Assembly: GCF_004792695.1 (NCBI RefSeq)
Contig: NZ_SRXU01000004.1
Span: 186,001-250,000 of the forward strand
Direction: 5' to 3'
Source of the DNA: Sphingomonas naasensis
GTDB taxonomy: Bacteria > Pseudomonadota > Alphaproteobacteria > Sphingomonadales > Sphingomonadaceae
Length of the DNA stretch: 64,000 nucleotides
In this document: in pieces, positions 1 to 7,993 of the stretch
Layout: every line of letters starts with the position of its first letter
How positions within the stretch are numbered: position 1 is the first letter of the stretch
Notes under the pieces: model-generated
Told to the model about the DNA's origin: nothing
Databases searched by the model: none
Seen by the model: the letters and a program-made list of their open reading frames with translations, nothing else
Position numbers and translations under genes: made by a program

Positions 1-774
1 GCTGGCGAGAGTCGCGTCGATGCCGTCGCCGCCGAAGCGGCAGACGCCGGCGGAGAAGGTCAGCGCCTCGCCGTCGAGCAGAATCAGCGGGTTGACGATC
101 AGGCGGCGGGTGACGCGGCTCAGCACGCCGGCCGCCTCGTCCTCGGTGGCGCCCCGGAACAGCACCGCGAACTCCTCGCCGTCCCAGCGCGCGATCAGGT
201 CGCCGCGGCGCAGCTCGGACGAAAGCCGGCCGGCAAAGTCGCGCAGCACCCGGTCGCCCACTTCATGGCCGAACTGATCGTTGATCCGCCGGAAGCCGTT
301 GAGGTCGAGCAGCGCGATCGCGCCGCGGCGCTCCGCGGGCAGCAGATCGGCGATGTCGGAGAGAAAGCCGTGGCGGTTGCGGATGCCGGTGAGCAGATCC
401 TCTTTGGCGGCGAGGTCGCGCTCGCGCGAACGCGCCTCGGCGGTGTTCAGCGGGCCGAGCAGGCTGCCGACCACATCCTCGCGCCGGCGCGACGGCCGGG
501 CGATCGGGACGCTGCGCAGCCCGGGCGCCTCCGGCGCGTCCTGTGCGAAGGGCAACCGCGCCAGCACCGAGCCGACTCCGCCCAGCGCGATCACCGCGCC
601 CGCCAGCGTCGCGAGCGCCAGCAGCGCGAATTCGCCGAGCGCGAGCTTGCCCGTGGCCGCGCTCCAGCCGATCCAGGCGAGCAGCGGCAGATGCGTCGCG
701 GCGCAGCACGATGCGAACAGCCGCAGCCGCAGGCGATAGGGAAAGGCGGAGGAGGTGGCGAAATAGAAGCGCAT
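1..774 (-). CDS. Membrane GGDEF-domain protein (probable diguanylate cyclase), 3' end cut by the window
   Basis: Only the first 258 residues are present; the gene runs off the left edge. Two hydrophobic segments (about residues 18-38 and 44-75) precede a GGDEF domain from about residue 120, which opens with the typical DLLTGIRNR stretch. The signature motif reads DGEEF (198-202), with the first Gly of GG(D/E)EF replaced by Asp. An RxxD inhibitory site (RRGD, 189-192) lies five residues upstream of it, as in feedback-inhibited cyclases. By family it would make cyclic di-GMP from two GTP at the inner membrane. The substituted Gly leaves activity open: it may be a weak cyclase or a GTP/c-di-GMP-binding regulator. 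The start is the first ATG of the frame, just after the membrane-proximal basic residues. Confidence 0.85.
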   Translation of the reverse strand, partial: MRFYFATSSAFPYRLRLRLFASCCAATHLPLLAWIGWSAATGKLALGEFALLALATLAGAVIALGGVGSVLARLPFAQDAPEAPGLRSVPIARPSRRREDVVGSLLGPLNTAEARSRERDLAAKEDLLTGIRNRHGFLSDIADLLPAERRGAIALLDLNGFRRINDQFGHEVGDRVLRDFAGRLSSELRRGDLIARWDGEEFAVLFRGATEDEAAGVLSRVTRRLIVNPLILLDGEALTFSAGVCRFGGDGIDATLAS

Positions 775-844
775 CGATCGGCATTCTGATCGCCGCCGCT
801 CAAAATATTCGGAACACGCAAGCTTAACGCGGCGGAAGCCAGTC

Positions 845-1924
845 TCAGCTCGAGCAGCCGCGCGCGGTGACCGGCCAGCTATCGACGATCATGCCGCCGT
901 CGAGCACGAAATAGCGATCGTAGAGATTGACCGTCGGATCGCAGTGCGGCGGCATCAACGACACACGCGCACCGAGTTGCGGCAATCCGTCGCCGCGCAG
1001 CGCGCCATGCTCGTCGCCGGTGAAGGCATAGCCGCTGCCGTCCGGCGCGCCGGCCAGCACCACCGGCACGCCGGCATCGGTCGCGAACGCCTTGAGGCCG
1101 GCGTCGATCGTCACCATGCCCGGCGTGTTCGCGCTGACCACGGTCGCGTCGACGAACAGCGCCGGCTCGAAGCGCGGTCCGGCCAGCTCGCAATCGACAT
1201 ATTCGCGGTCGAGAAAGATGTACGATCCCACCTGCAGCTCGGTGAACAGCCCCAGCGATGCGTCGATCGCGAAGGTGCCGGTGCCGCCGCCGGTGACGAT
1301 CGGCACGGCGAACCCCGCATCGCCCAGCGCATCGAGCACCCCGCGCAGATAGTCGGTTCGCTCGACGATCGCCGCGCGCCGTTCGGCGAGGCTCTGGATA
1401 TGCTGGTGCGATCCGCAATAAAATTGCACCCCGCCGAGCACGAGCGTCCCCGTCGCGGCGATCGCCCGTGCGAGCGCGACCGCCGCCGCCGCCGAGGTCA
1501 CGCCGGTGCGATGGCTGCCGGGATCGACGTCGATGAACACGGTCAGGCCGCCGGCGGCGGCGCCGATCGCGCGGGCGTTGTCGGGATGGTCGATCACCAC
1601 CGAAAGCGCGATCCGCCGGCTGAGCGCGGCGAGCCGTTCGATCGCCGCGGGGGTGACCACCGGCGAGGTGAGGTGGATGTTCGCGACGCCGTCCGCGGCC
1701 AGCGCCTCGGCTTCGGCGAGCTTGGCGCAGCAGATCCCGGCCGCGCCCGCCGCGATCTGTCGCCGTGCGATCTCGCCGCTCTTGTGCGTCTTGGCGTGCG
1801 GCCGCAGCGCCACGCCTTGCGCTTCGGCAAAGGCGGCCATCGCCGCGATGTTGCGGGTCAGCGCGGCGCGATCGACGATCAGCGCGGGAGTGGCAAGGTC
1901 GCGGCGGGGCAGGGGAACGGTCAT
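845..1924 (-). CDS. DSD1-family PLP enzyme (D-threonine aldolase / D-serine dehydratase-like)
   Basis: A 359-residue fold-type III PLP enzyme with an alanine-racemase-like N-terminal barrel. The PLP lysine lies in PHAKTHKS (Lys about 45), and the C-terminal metal-binding motif HCDPTVN (His about 327, Asp about 329) is typical of D-threonine aldolases and eukaryotic-type D-serine dehydratases. The family cleaves D-threonine or other D-3-hydroxy-amino acids, or deaminates D-serine; substrate cannot be fixed from sequence. An upstream ATG would add 14 residues, but MTVPLPRRDLATPALIVD is the usual family N-terminus and was chosen. It is divergent from the aminopeptidase P gene, with 116 bp between the start codons. 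Confidence 0.86.
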   Translation of the reverse strand: MTVPLPRRDLATPALIVDRAALTRNIAAMAAFAEAQGVALRPHAKTHKSGEIARRQIAAGAAGICCAKLAEAEALAADGVANIHLTSPVVTPAAIERLAALSRRIALSVVIDHPDNARAIGAAAGGLTVFIDVDPGSHRTGVTSAAAAVALARAIAATGTLVLGGVQFYCGSHQHIQSLAERRAAIVERTDYLRGVLDALGDAGFAVPIVTGGGTGTFAIDASLGLFTELQVGSYIFLDREYVDCELAGPRFEPALFVDATVVSANTPGMVTIDAGLKAFATDAGVPVVLAGAPDGSGYAFTGDEHGALRGDGLPQLGARVSLMPPHCDPTVNLYDRYFVLDGGMIVDSWPVTARGCSS

Positions 1925-2040
1925 GCCCGAGGCATAGCGCTTCCCATTCGCGATTCCATCGGCCAAACGATCGGCAACGAAGCCGCCGACTCACGCGCGT
2001 CGATCCCGAAGTCCGCGGCACCCGATTTCGAGGAACCGCC

Positions 2041-3837
2041 ATGTCCCGCTATGCCGACCGTCTCCACGCCCTTCGCGAGCAGCTGAAGCGCGATCGGCTC
2101 GACGGCTTCGTCGTCCCGCTCACCGACGAGCATATGTCCGAATATGTCGGCGCCTATGCCCAGCGCCTCGCCTGGCTCACCGGCTTCCAGGGCAGCGCTG
2201 GCAGCGCGGTGGTGCTCTCCAGCGAGGCGGCGATCTTCACCGACGGGCGCTATACGCTCCAGGTCCGCCAGCAGGTCTCGGCCGATCATTGGCAATATGT
2301 CCCCGTGCCGCAGGTGAGCATCGCCGGCTGGCTCGGCGAGCACGCCCCCGAAGGCGGTCGCATCGGCTATGATCCGTGGCTGCACACCCGCGCCTGGGTC
2401 GAGGAAGCGCGCAAGGCGCTCGCCGAGAAGGGCGCCGATCTGGTCGCGGTCGACACCAATCCGGTCGATGCGGTCTGGCCCGATCGTCCCGCGCCGTCGG
2501 ACGCGACCCTCACGGTTCAGGACAATGCCGCCGCCGGGCGCACCTCCGCCGCCAAGCGCGCCGAGATCGCCGAGTGGCTCTCCGCGCGGAAAGCCGACGC
2601 GGTGGTGCTCTCGGCGCTTGATTCGATCGCGTGGGCATTCAACATCCGCGGTAACGACGTCAGCCACACGCCGGTCGCGCTCGCCTATGCGATCGTCAAT
2701 GCCGACGGCACCGCCGATCTGTTCGTCGCCCCCGAGAAAATTACCGACGCGATCCGCCAGCATCTCGGCAATGCGATTCGCGTCCATGATCGCGCCGCCT
2801 TCGCGCCGGCGCTCAAGGACTTTGCCGGCAAGCGCGTCGCCGCCGATCCCGAGCGCGCGGTCGCCGCGATCTTCGACGCGCTCGATGCCGGCGGCGCGAA
2901 GGTGCTGAGCCAGCGCGACCCGGTGGTGCTCGCCAAGGCGCTCAAGAATCCCGCCGAGATCGCCGGACACAAATCGGCGCAGGCGCGTGACGGCGCGGCG
3001 CTGGTCCGCTTCCTCAAATGGTTCGAGGAGACCGCGCCCGCTGGCGGGCTCACCGAGATGTCGGCGGCGGACAAGCTCCGGCAATTTCGCGAGCAGACCG
3101 GCCTGCTCAAGGATCTGAGCTTCGACACCATTTCGGCCACCGGCCCCAATGGCGCGATCCCGCACTACAAGGTCACCGACGAATCGAACCTGCCGATCGA
3201 GACCGGCCAGCTCTACCTCGTCGATTCGGGCGGCCAATATGCCGACGGCACCACCGATGTGACGCGCGTCGCACCCGTCGGCGAACCGACCCCGGAGATG
3301 CGCGACCGCTTCACCCGCGTGCTCAAGGGGCATATCGGTATCGCCACCGCGATCTTCCCCGAAGGCACCACCGGCGCGCAGCTCGACAGCTTCGCCCGCG
3401 CGCCGCTCTGGGAAGTCGGGCTCGATTACGGCCACGGCACCGGCCACGGCGTCGGTGCCTATCTCTCGGTCCACGAAGGGCCGCAGCGCATCGCCCAGCC
3501 CTTCTATCCGGGCGGGCAGAGCCTCGAGCCGCTGCGCGCCGGCATGTTCCTCTCGAACGAGCCCGGCTATTACAAGGCTGGCGAATACGGCATCCGCATC
3601 GAGAATCTGGTGCTGGTCGTCGAGGCCGCGATTGCCGGGGCCGAGCAGCCGATGCTCGCCTTCGAGACGCTCACCTTCGCGCCGATCGAACGGCGGCTGA
3701 TCGCGCCTGCGCTGTTAACCTCAAAGGAACTTCAGTGGGTTAATACCTACCACGCGCGGGTCATGGGAGTGGTCGGCCCGTTGCTGAGTGAGGAAGAAAG
3801 GCAATGGCTGGAAGCGAAGGTCGCGCCAATCGAGTGA
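2041..3837 (+). CDS. Aminopeptidase P family protein (Xaa-Pro aminopeptidase, M24B)
   Basis: A 598-residue three-domain enzyme of the large, eukaryotic-XPNPEP1-like type: two creatinase-like N-terminal domains and a pita-bread metallopeptidase domain. All five metal ligands are visible: Asp395 and Asp406 (DSGGQYADGTTDVTR), His469 (HGTGHGVG), Glu507 (NEPGYY) and Glu521 (GIRIENLV). The spacing matches the family. It removes N-terminal residues preceding proline and is probably cytoplasmic, since no signal peptide is seen. The start MSRYADRLHALREQ is the standard N-terminus; the open frame extends upstream without family similarity. A 49-aa ORF begins inside its 3' end. Confidence 0.93.
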   Translation: MSRYADRLHALREQLKRDRLDGFVVPLTDEHMSEYVGAYAQRLAWLTGFQGSAGSAVVLSSEAAIFTDGRYTLQVRQQVSADHWQYVPVPQVSIAGWLGEHAPEGGRIGYDPWLHTRAWVEEARKALAEKGADLVAVDTNPVDAVWPDRPAPSDATLTVQDNAAAGRTSAAKRAEIAEWLSARKADAVVLSALDSIAWAFNIRGNDVSHTPVALAYAIVNADGTADLFVAPEKITDAIRQHLGNAIRVHDRAAFAPALKDFAGKRVAADPERAVAAIFDALDAGGAKVLSQRDPVVLAKALKNPAEIAGHKSAQARDGAALVRFLKWFEETAPAGGLTEMSAADKLRQFREQTGLLKDLSFDTISATGPNGAIPHYKVTDESNLPIETGQLYLVDSGGQYADGTTDVTRVAPVGEPTPEMRDRFTRVLKGHIGIATAIFPEGTTGAQLDSFARAPLWEVGLDYGHGTGHGVGAYLSVHEGPQRIAQPFYPGGQSLEPLRAGMFLSNEPGYYKAGEYGIRIENLVLVVEAAIAGAEQPMLAFETLTFAPIERRLIAPALLTSKELQWVNTYHARVMGVVGPLLSEEERQWLEAKVAPIE

Positions 3838-3953
3838 TGTGGTTTCTCGCGGGTGCCGTCACCATGGCGGTCTATCTGATGGGTCCCCACGCCCTCATCG
3901 ACAAGGGCTATGACCTGACATCCTTCGCGGCGGGCTGGGTACAGTCGCGCTGA
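3804..3953 (+). CDS. Small hypothetical membrane protein, 49 aa
   Basis: Starts 34 bases before the aminopeptidase P stop in another frame and is preceded by a purine-rich AGGAAGAAAGG ribosome site. Residues 11-26 (VMWFLAGAVTMAVYLM) form one hydrophobic segment, followed by a short polar tail ending AAGWVQSR. This looks like translational coupling to the peptidase gene. Function unknown. Its 3' end overlaps by 46 bases a second small ORF on the opposite strand. Supported only by start, ribosome site and composition. Confidence 0.5.
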   Translation: MAGSEGRANRVMWFLAGAVTMAVYLMGPHALIDKGYDLTSFAAGWVQSR

Positions 3954-4057
3954 GAATCGCCGTGATCGGCCGCCTGCGCGCGCGCCTGCGCCTTGCGTTT
4001 CCGTAGATTCGTCCGCAGCGCTTCGGCCAGTCGGGCCTGTTTTTCGGCATCGCTCAT
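3908..4057 (-). CDS. Small basic, Gln/Ala/Arg-rich hypothetical protein, 49 aa
   Basis: Encodes a helix-forming, charged microprotein that begins MSDAEKQARLAEALRTNL and continues with a lysine/arginine-rich RKRKAQARAQ stretch. Short proteins of this character (an EALR/RRRKAQAR core) are, as I recall, common in sphingomonad genomes, but no function is known to me. The C-terminal third lies on the strand opposite the 49-aa membrane ORF and is less family-like, so it may be the less conserved part. Reading frame and start are clear; expression is not shown. Confidence 0.45.
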   Translation of the reverse strand: MSDAEKQARLAEALRTNLRKRKAQARAQAADHGDSQRDCTQPAAKDVRS

Positions 4058-4148
4058 AATAAGTCTCGATAAACCGGCCGGCTTCGGGTTGACAATCGGT
4101 CGCCCCCAAGCACATAGGCCCCTCCCGCCCGGTCCCGGACCGGCGAGT

Positions 4149-4223
<75 letters not shown>

Positions 4224-4285
4224 TTTTCCCTCCTTGCAACCGCCGGTCGGTTCCCCGATCAGGCGCCTGAGCAAGGAGATGCCGC

Positions 4286-5398
4286 ATGAAGACCCGCGCC
4301 GCCGTCGCATTTGAAGCGAAGCAGCCGCTCGAGATCGTCGAGCTCGACCTCGAAGGCCCCAAGCCCGGCGAGGTGCTGGTCGAGATCATGGCCACCGGCA
4401 TCTGTCATACCGATGCGTACACGCTGGACGGGCTCGATTCGGAGGGGCTGTTCCCCAGCGTGCTCGGCCATGAAGGCGCGGGCATCGTCCGCGAAGTCGG
4501 TCCCGGCGTCACTTCGGTGAACCCCGGCGATCATGTCATCCCGCTCTACACCCCCGAATGTCGCCAGTGTAAGTCGTGCCTCTCGGGCAAGACCAACTTG
4601 TGCACCGCGATCCGCGCGACCCAGGGCAAGGGGCTCATGCCCGACGGCACCTCGCGGTTCAGCTACAAGGGCCAGACGATCTTCCATTACATGGGCTGCT
4701 CGACCTTCTCGAACTTCACCGTGCTGCCCGAGATCGCCGTCGCGAAGATCCGCGAGGACGCGCCGTTCCAGACCAGCTGCTATATCGGCTGCGGCGTCAC
4801 CACCGGGGTCGGCGCGGTGGTGAATACCGCCAAGGTCCAGGTCGGCGACAATATCGTCGTGTTCGGGCTGGGCGGCATCGGCCTCAACGTGCTCCAGGGC
4901 GCGAAGATGGCGGGGGCTGGACGGATCATCGGCGTCGACATCAATCCCGACCGCGAGGAATGGGGCCGCCGCTTCGGGATGACCGATTTCATCGACGGCC
5001 GCGGCAAGTCGCGCGAGCAGACCATCGCCGAGATCCTTGCGCTCACCGACGGCGGCGCGGACTATACCTTCGACTGCACCGGCAACACCGAAGTTATGCG
5101 CACCGCGCTGGAGGCCTGCCACCGCGGCTGGGGCACCAGCATCATCATCGGCGTGGCCGAGGCGGGAAAGGAGATCGCGACGCGGCCGTTTCAGCTGGTC
5201 ACCGGGCGCAACTGGCGCGGGACGGCGTTCGGCGGCGCCAAGGGTCGGACCGATGTGCCGAAAATCGTCGACTGGTACATGAACGGCAAGATCCAGATCG
5301 ACCCGATGATCACCCATGTCCTGACGCTCGACGAGATCAACAAGGGCTTCGATCTGATGCATGCCGGCGAGAGCATCCGCAGCGTGGTGGTCTACTGA
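4286..5398 (+). CDS. frmA: S-(hydroxymethyl)glutathione dehydrogenase / class III alcohol dehydrogenase
   Basis: A 370-residue zinc-dependent medium-chain dehydrogenase with the class III hallmarks. The catalytic zinc ligands begin at TGICHTD, the structural-zinc cysteine cluster is ECRQCKSC...NLC, the NAD-binding GLGGIGL motif is present, and the C-terminal half is highly conserved. The enzyme oxidises S-hydroxymethylglutathione, formed spontaneously from formaldehyde and glutathione, to S-formylglutathione, and can also reduce S-nitrosoglutathione. Cytoplasmic. It is the first gene of a formaldehyde-detoxification run; the hydrolase for its product lies about 1.8 kb downstream. Called adhC or adhI in other alphaproteobacteria. 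Confidence 0.97.
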   Translation: MKTRAAVAFEAKQPLEIVELDLEGPKPGEVLVEIMATGICHTDAYTLDGLDSEGLFPSVLGHEGAGIVREVGPGVTSVNPGDHVIPLYTPECRQCKSCLSGKTNLCTAIRATQGKGLMPDGTSRFSYKGQTIFHYMGCSTFSNFTVLPEIAVAKIREDAPFQTSCYIGCGVTTGVGAVVNTAKVQVGDNIVVFGLGGIGLNVLQGAKMAGAGRIIGVDINPDREEWGRRFGMTDFIDGRGKSREQTIAEILALTDGGADYTFDCTGNTEVMRTALEACHRGWGTSIIIGVAEAGKEIATRPFQLVTGRNWRGTAFGGAKGRTDVPKIVDWYMNGKIQIDPMITHVLTLDEINKGFDLMHAGESIRSVVVY

Positions 5399-5399
5399 G

Positions 5400-5801
5400 A
5401 TGTTCAATCATATCGTCCTCGGCTCGAACGACATCGAGCGCTCGAAAAGCTTCTACACCGCGGTGCTCGGCACGCTCGGCTATGCCGGCGAGCCGCTGCG
5501 CAACGTCGGTCCGGGCGGGCAGACCCGGCTGTTCTTTCGTCACAAGGACGGCACGCTCGGCATCACCGAGCCGATCGACGGCGAACCGGCGACCTGCGCC
5601 AATGGCGGCACGATCGGGTTCAGATGTGCGTCGGCGGAGGAAGTGCGGCAGTTCCACGATGTCGCGATCGCGCATGGCGGCACCTCGATCGAGGACCCGC
5701 CCGGCCTGCGCGACGGCGGCGCGCTCGGGCAGATGCACCTCGCCTATGTCCGCGACCCCGACGGCAACAAGCTCTGCGCGATCTGGCGCCTGCCGGCATG
5801 A
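5400..5801 (+). CDS. VOC-superfamily (glyoxalase/dioxygenase-fold) protein
   Basis: A 133-residue single-module VOC protein. The N-terminal MFNHIVLGSNDIERSKSFY strand-helix and the C-terminal HLAYVRDPDGNKLCAIWR strand carry the usual metal-site positions (His near residue 4, acidic/His positions near the end). It starts one base after the frmA stop, so it is co-transcribed. VOC proteins next to frmA are common in proteobacteria and are often labelled glyoxalase-like, but the substrate is unknown. A role with a glutathione adduct is an inference from the neighbours only. Confidence 0.88.
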   Translation: MFNHIVLGSNDIERSKSFYTAVLGTLGYAGEPLRNVGPGGQTRLFFRHKDGTLGITEPIDGEPATCANGGTIGFRCASAEEVRQFHDVAIAHGGTSIEDPPGLRDGGALGQMHLAYVRDPDGNKLCAIWRLPA

Positions 5802-6154
5802 ACGAGCCGGTCAATCTCGATGCGAAGTTCGCCAGCTTCTCCGAGCATTGGGCGCCGCGCCGCGTGGCAAGTTATAACGGCAACGACATCCGCATCGTCA
5901 AGGTCGCGGGCGAGTTCGTCTGGCATGCCCATGACGATACCGACGACTTTTTCCTCGTGCTCGACGGCGAGCTCGACATCGAGCTGCGCGACCGCACCGT
6001 CACGCTGGGTCCGGGCGAGCTCTTCGTCGTTCCGCGCGGTGTCGAGCATCGCCCGGTCGCGCGCCGCGGCGAGGTGCGGATGATCAACATCGAGCCCGGT
6101 GGCACGCACAATCTCGGTGACGATTCGCCGCAGCGCCCGGTGATCGACGGCTGA
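5798..6154 (+). CDS. Small cupin-domain protein
   Basis: A 118-residue single cupin. Cupin motif 1 is HAHDDTDDFFLVLDGELDI (about residues 46-64) and motif 2 is PGELFVVPRGVEHRP (about 76-90), giving His ligands plus a Glu/Asp-rich patch for a divalent metal. The start overlaps the VOC stop as ATGA, indicating translational coupling. Proteins of this kind bind or isomerise small metabolites; no substrate can be named. Its position inside a formaldehyde/one-carbon operon is the only functional hint. Confidence 0.85.
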   Translation: MNEPVNLDAKFASFSEHWAPRRVASYNGNDIRIVKVAGEFVWHAHDDTDDFFLVLDGELDIELRDRTVTLGPGELFVVPRGVEHRPVARRGEVRMINIEPGGTHNLGDDSPQRPVIDG

Positions 6155-6999
6155 TGCCGCCCTCGTGGATCCTGACGCTCGACTGCACCGATCGGCCCGG
6201 CATCGTCGCCGCGGTCAGCGGCTTTCTGGCCGAGCGCGGCGGGTTCATTCTCGACAGCCAGCAATATGCCGATCTCGATGCCGGCCGCTTCTTCATGCGA
6301 GTTGAGTTCAAGGCGGTGGATGCGCCGTTCGAGGCCGCGAAGTTGCGGCAAGCCTTCTCGCCGGTCGCCGAGAAGCTGGCGCTCGATTGGGAGCTGTCCG
6401 ACGCGGCCCAGCGCCCGCGCGTGCTGATCGCAGTCTCGCAAGGGTCGCATTGCCTCAACGATCTGCTCCATCGTTGGCAGACGCGCTCGCTCGGCGTCGA
6501 GATCGTCGGCGTCGTCTCGAACCACGATACGCTGCGCGCGCTCACCGAATGGCACGGTCTCCCGTTCACACTGCTGCCTGCGGGCAAACAGGCGCAGGAA
6601 ACCGCGTTGCTCGAACAGTACGAGGCGCTGGACGCCGACTATCTGATCCTCGCGCGCTACATGCAGATATTGTCACCCGCGCTGGCCGAACGGCTGGCGG
6701 GCCGCTGCATCAACATCCATCACAGCTTCCTGCCCAGCTTCAAGGGCGCGCGCCCCTATCACCGCGCGCACGAGCGCGGGGTCAAGCTGATCGGCGCGAC
6801 GGCGCATTTCGTCACCAGCGATCTCGACGAGGGGCCGATCATCGAGCAGGCGGTCGAGCGGATCGATCACCGCGCCTCGGTCGACGACATGATCCGCATC
6901 GGCCGCGACATCGAGGCGCAGGTGCTCGCCCGGGCGGTGCAATGGGTCGGCGCACGGCGGGTGTTCCTCAACGGCATCCGAACGATCGTGTTTCGATGA
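6154..6999 (+). CDS. purU: Formyltetrahydrofolate deformylase
   Basis: A 281-residue two-domain protein: an N-terminal ACT domain (about 1-80, beginning WILTLDCTDRPGIVAAVSG) and a formyltransferase-fold domain (about 85-281). Hallmarks are QGSHCLNDLLHRW, NIHHSFLPSFKGARPYH and DLDEGPIIEQ, which contain the catalytic Asn/His/Asp. It hydrolyses 10-formyl-THF to THF and formate, balancing the one-carbon pool. The start codon shares a base with the cupin stop. Association with the formaldehyde pathway links two formate-producing reactions, PurU and S-formylglutathione hydrolase. Confidence 0.95.
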   Translation: MPPSWILTLDCTDRPGIVAAVSGFLAERGGFILDSQQYADLDAGRFFMRVEFKAVDAPFEAAKLRQAFSPVAEKLALDWELSDAAQRPRVLIAVSQGSHCLNDLLHRWQTRSLGVEIVGVVSNHDTLRALTEWHGLPFTLLPAGKQAQETALLEQYEALDADYLILARYMQILSPALAERLAGRCINIHHSFLPSFKGARPYHRAHERGVKLIGATAHFVTSDLDEGPIIEQAVERIDHRASVDDMIRIGRDIEAQVLARAVQWVGARRVFLNGIRTIVFR

Positions 7000-7022
7000 G
7001 TATGCGTTCCGCGATCGGTGTG

Positions 7023-7146
7023 ATCCTCCCCCGGAGGGGGAGGTGGCAGCCGCAGGCTGACGGAGGGGTATTATCCACGAGCGGCATCGCCTGCGGAGAA
7101 TACCCCTCCACCGCTTCGCGGTCCCCCTCCCCCTCCGGGGGAGGAT
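7023..7146. repeat. Palindromic GC-rich intergenic repeat element (nested inverted repeats)
   Basis: Between purU and the S-formylglutathione hydrolase gene lies a 124-bp element with a perfect 21-bp inverted repeat at its ends (7023-7043 and 7126-7146). Each arm is itself nearly palindromic (CCTCCCCCGGAGGGGGAGG in the left arm). Inside are a second perfect 11-bp inverted pair, GGAGGGGTATT (7062-7072) with AATACCCCTCC (7099-7109), and further GC-rich stems. It has the look of a dispersed REP/MITE-like repeat, not a coding region. In RNA it would fold into a strong hairpin and could act on readthrough or mRNA stability within the operon. Confidence 0.8.
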
Positions 7147-7159
7147 AGAGAGAGGTACA

Positions 7160-7993
7160 ATGGAAACGCTGAGCCAGAACAAGTCACACGGCGGAACGCA
7201 GGGTGTGTACCGCCACGCGTCGCTGGTCACCGGCACCGACATGACCTTCTCGGTCTATGTGCCGGAGCATGTGCGCGGCACCAGGCTGCCGGTGCTCTGG
7301 TATCTGTCGGGGCTCACCTGCACCCACGCCAACGTCACCGACAAGGGCGAGTATCGCCGCGCCTGCGCCGAGCAGGGGGTTATCCTCGTCGCGCCCGACA
7401 CCAGTCCGCGCGGCGAAGGCGTACCCGATGACGAAGCCTATGATTTCGGGCAGGGTGCGGGCTTCTATGTCGACGCGACCGAGGCGCGCTGGGCCTCGCA
7501 TTTCCACATGCGCGCCTATCTCGAGCAGGAACTGCCCGCGCTGGTCGCCGCCGAATTCCCGGCGGACATGGAGCGGCAGGGGATCACCGGCCATTCGATG
7601 GGCGGGCACGGCGCGCTCACCATCGCCTTGCGCAACCCGGACCGCTTCCGCAGCGTCTCGGCCTTCGCGCCGATCGTCGCGCCCAGTGTCGTGCCGTGGG
7701 GCGAGAAGGCGCTCACCGGCTATCTCGGCCCGGATCGCTCCAACTGGCGCGCCTATGATGCCTGTGCGCTGATCCTCGACGGCGCGCGCGTGCCCGAACT
7801 GCTCGTCGATGTCGGCGATGCCGATCAATTCCTCCACGAGCAGCTCCGCCCCGAATTGCTGCGCGCCGCCTGCGATGCTGCGGAGATCGATCTGACGCTG
7901 CGGCTCCAGCCCGGCTACGACCATAGCTATTACTTCATCTCCAGCTTCATGGCCGATCATATCGCGTGGCATGCCGAGCGGCTGAAGGCATGA
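7160..7993 (+). CDS. fghA: S-formylglutathione hydrolase
   Basis: A 277-residue alpha/beta-hydrolase of the esterase D family. The nucleophile elbow is GHSMGG (Ser about 146), the acid lies in DVGDADQF (about 222-229) and the His in YDHSYY (about 256). The N-terminal half carries WYLSGLTCT and APDTSPRGE, which are hallmark stretches. It hydrolyses S-formylglutathione to formate and glutathione, completing the pathway begun by FrmA. A purine-rich GAGAGAGG ribosome site precedes the ATG directly after the repeat element. Also named frmB or estD. Confidence 0.96.
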   Translation: METLSQNKSHGGTQGVYRHASLVTGTDMTFSVYVPEHVRGTRLPVLWYLSGLTCTHANVTDKGEYRRACAEQGVILVAPDTSPRGEGVPDDEAYDFGQGAGFYVDATEARWASHFHMRAYLEQELPALVAAEFPADMERQGITGHSMGGHGALTIALRNPDRFRSVSAFAPIVAPSVVPWGEKALTGYLGPDRSNWRAYDACALILDGARVPELLVDVGDADQFLHEQLRPELLRAACDAAEIDLTLRLQPGYDHSYYFISSFMADHIAWHAERLKA

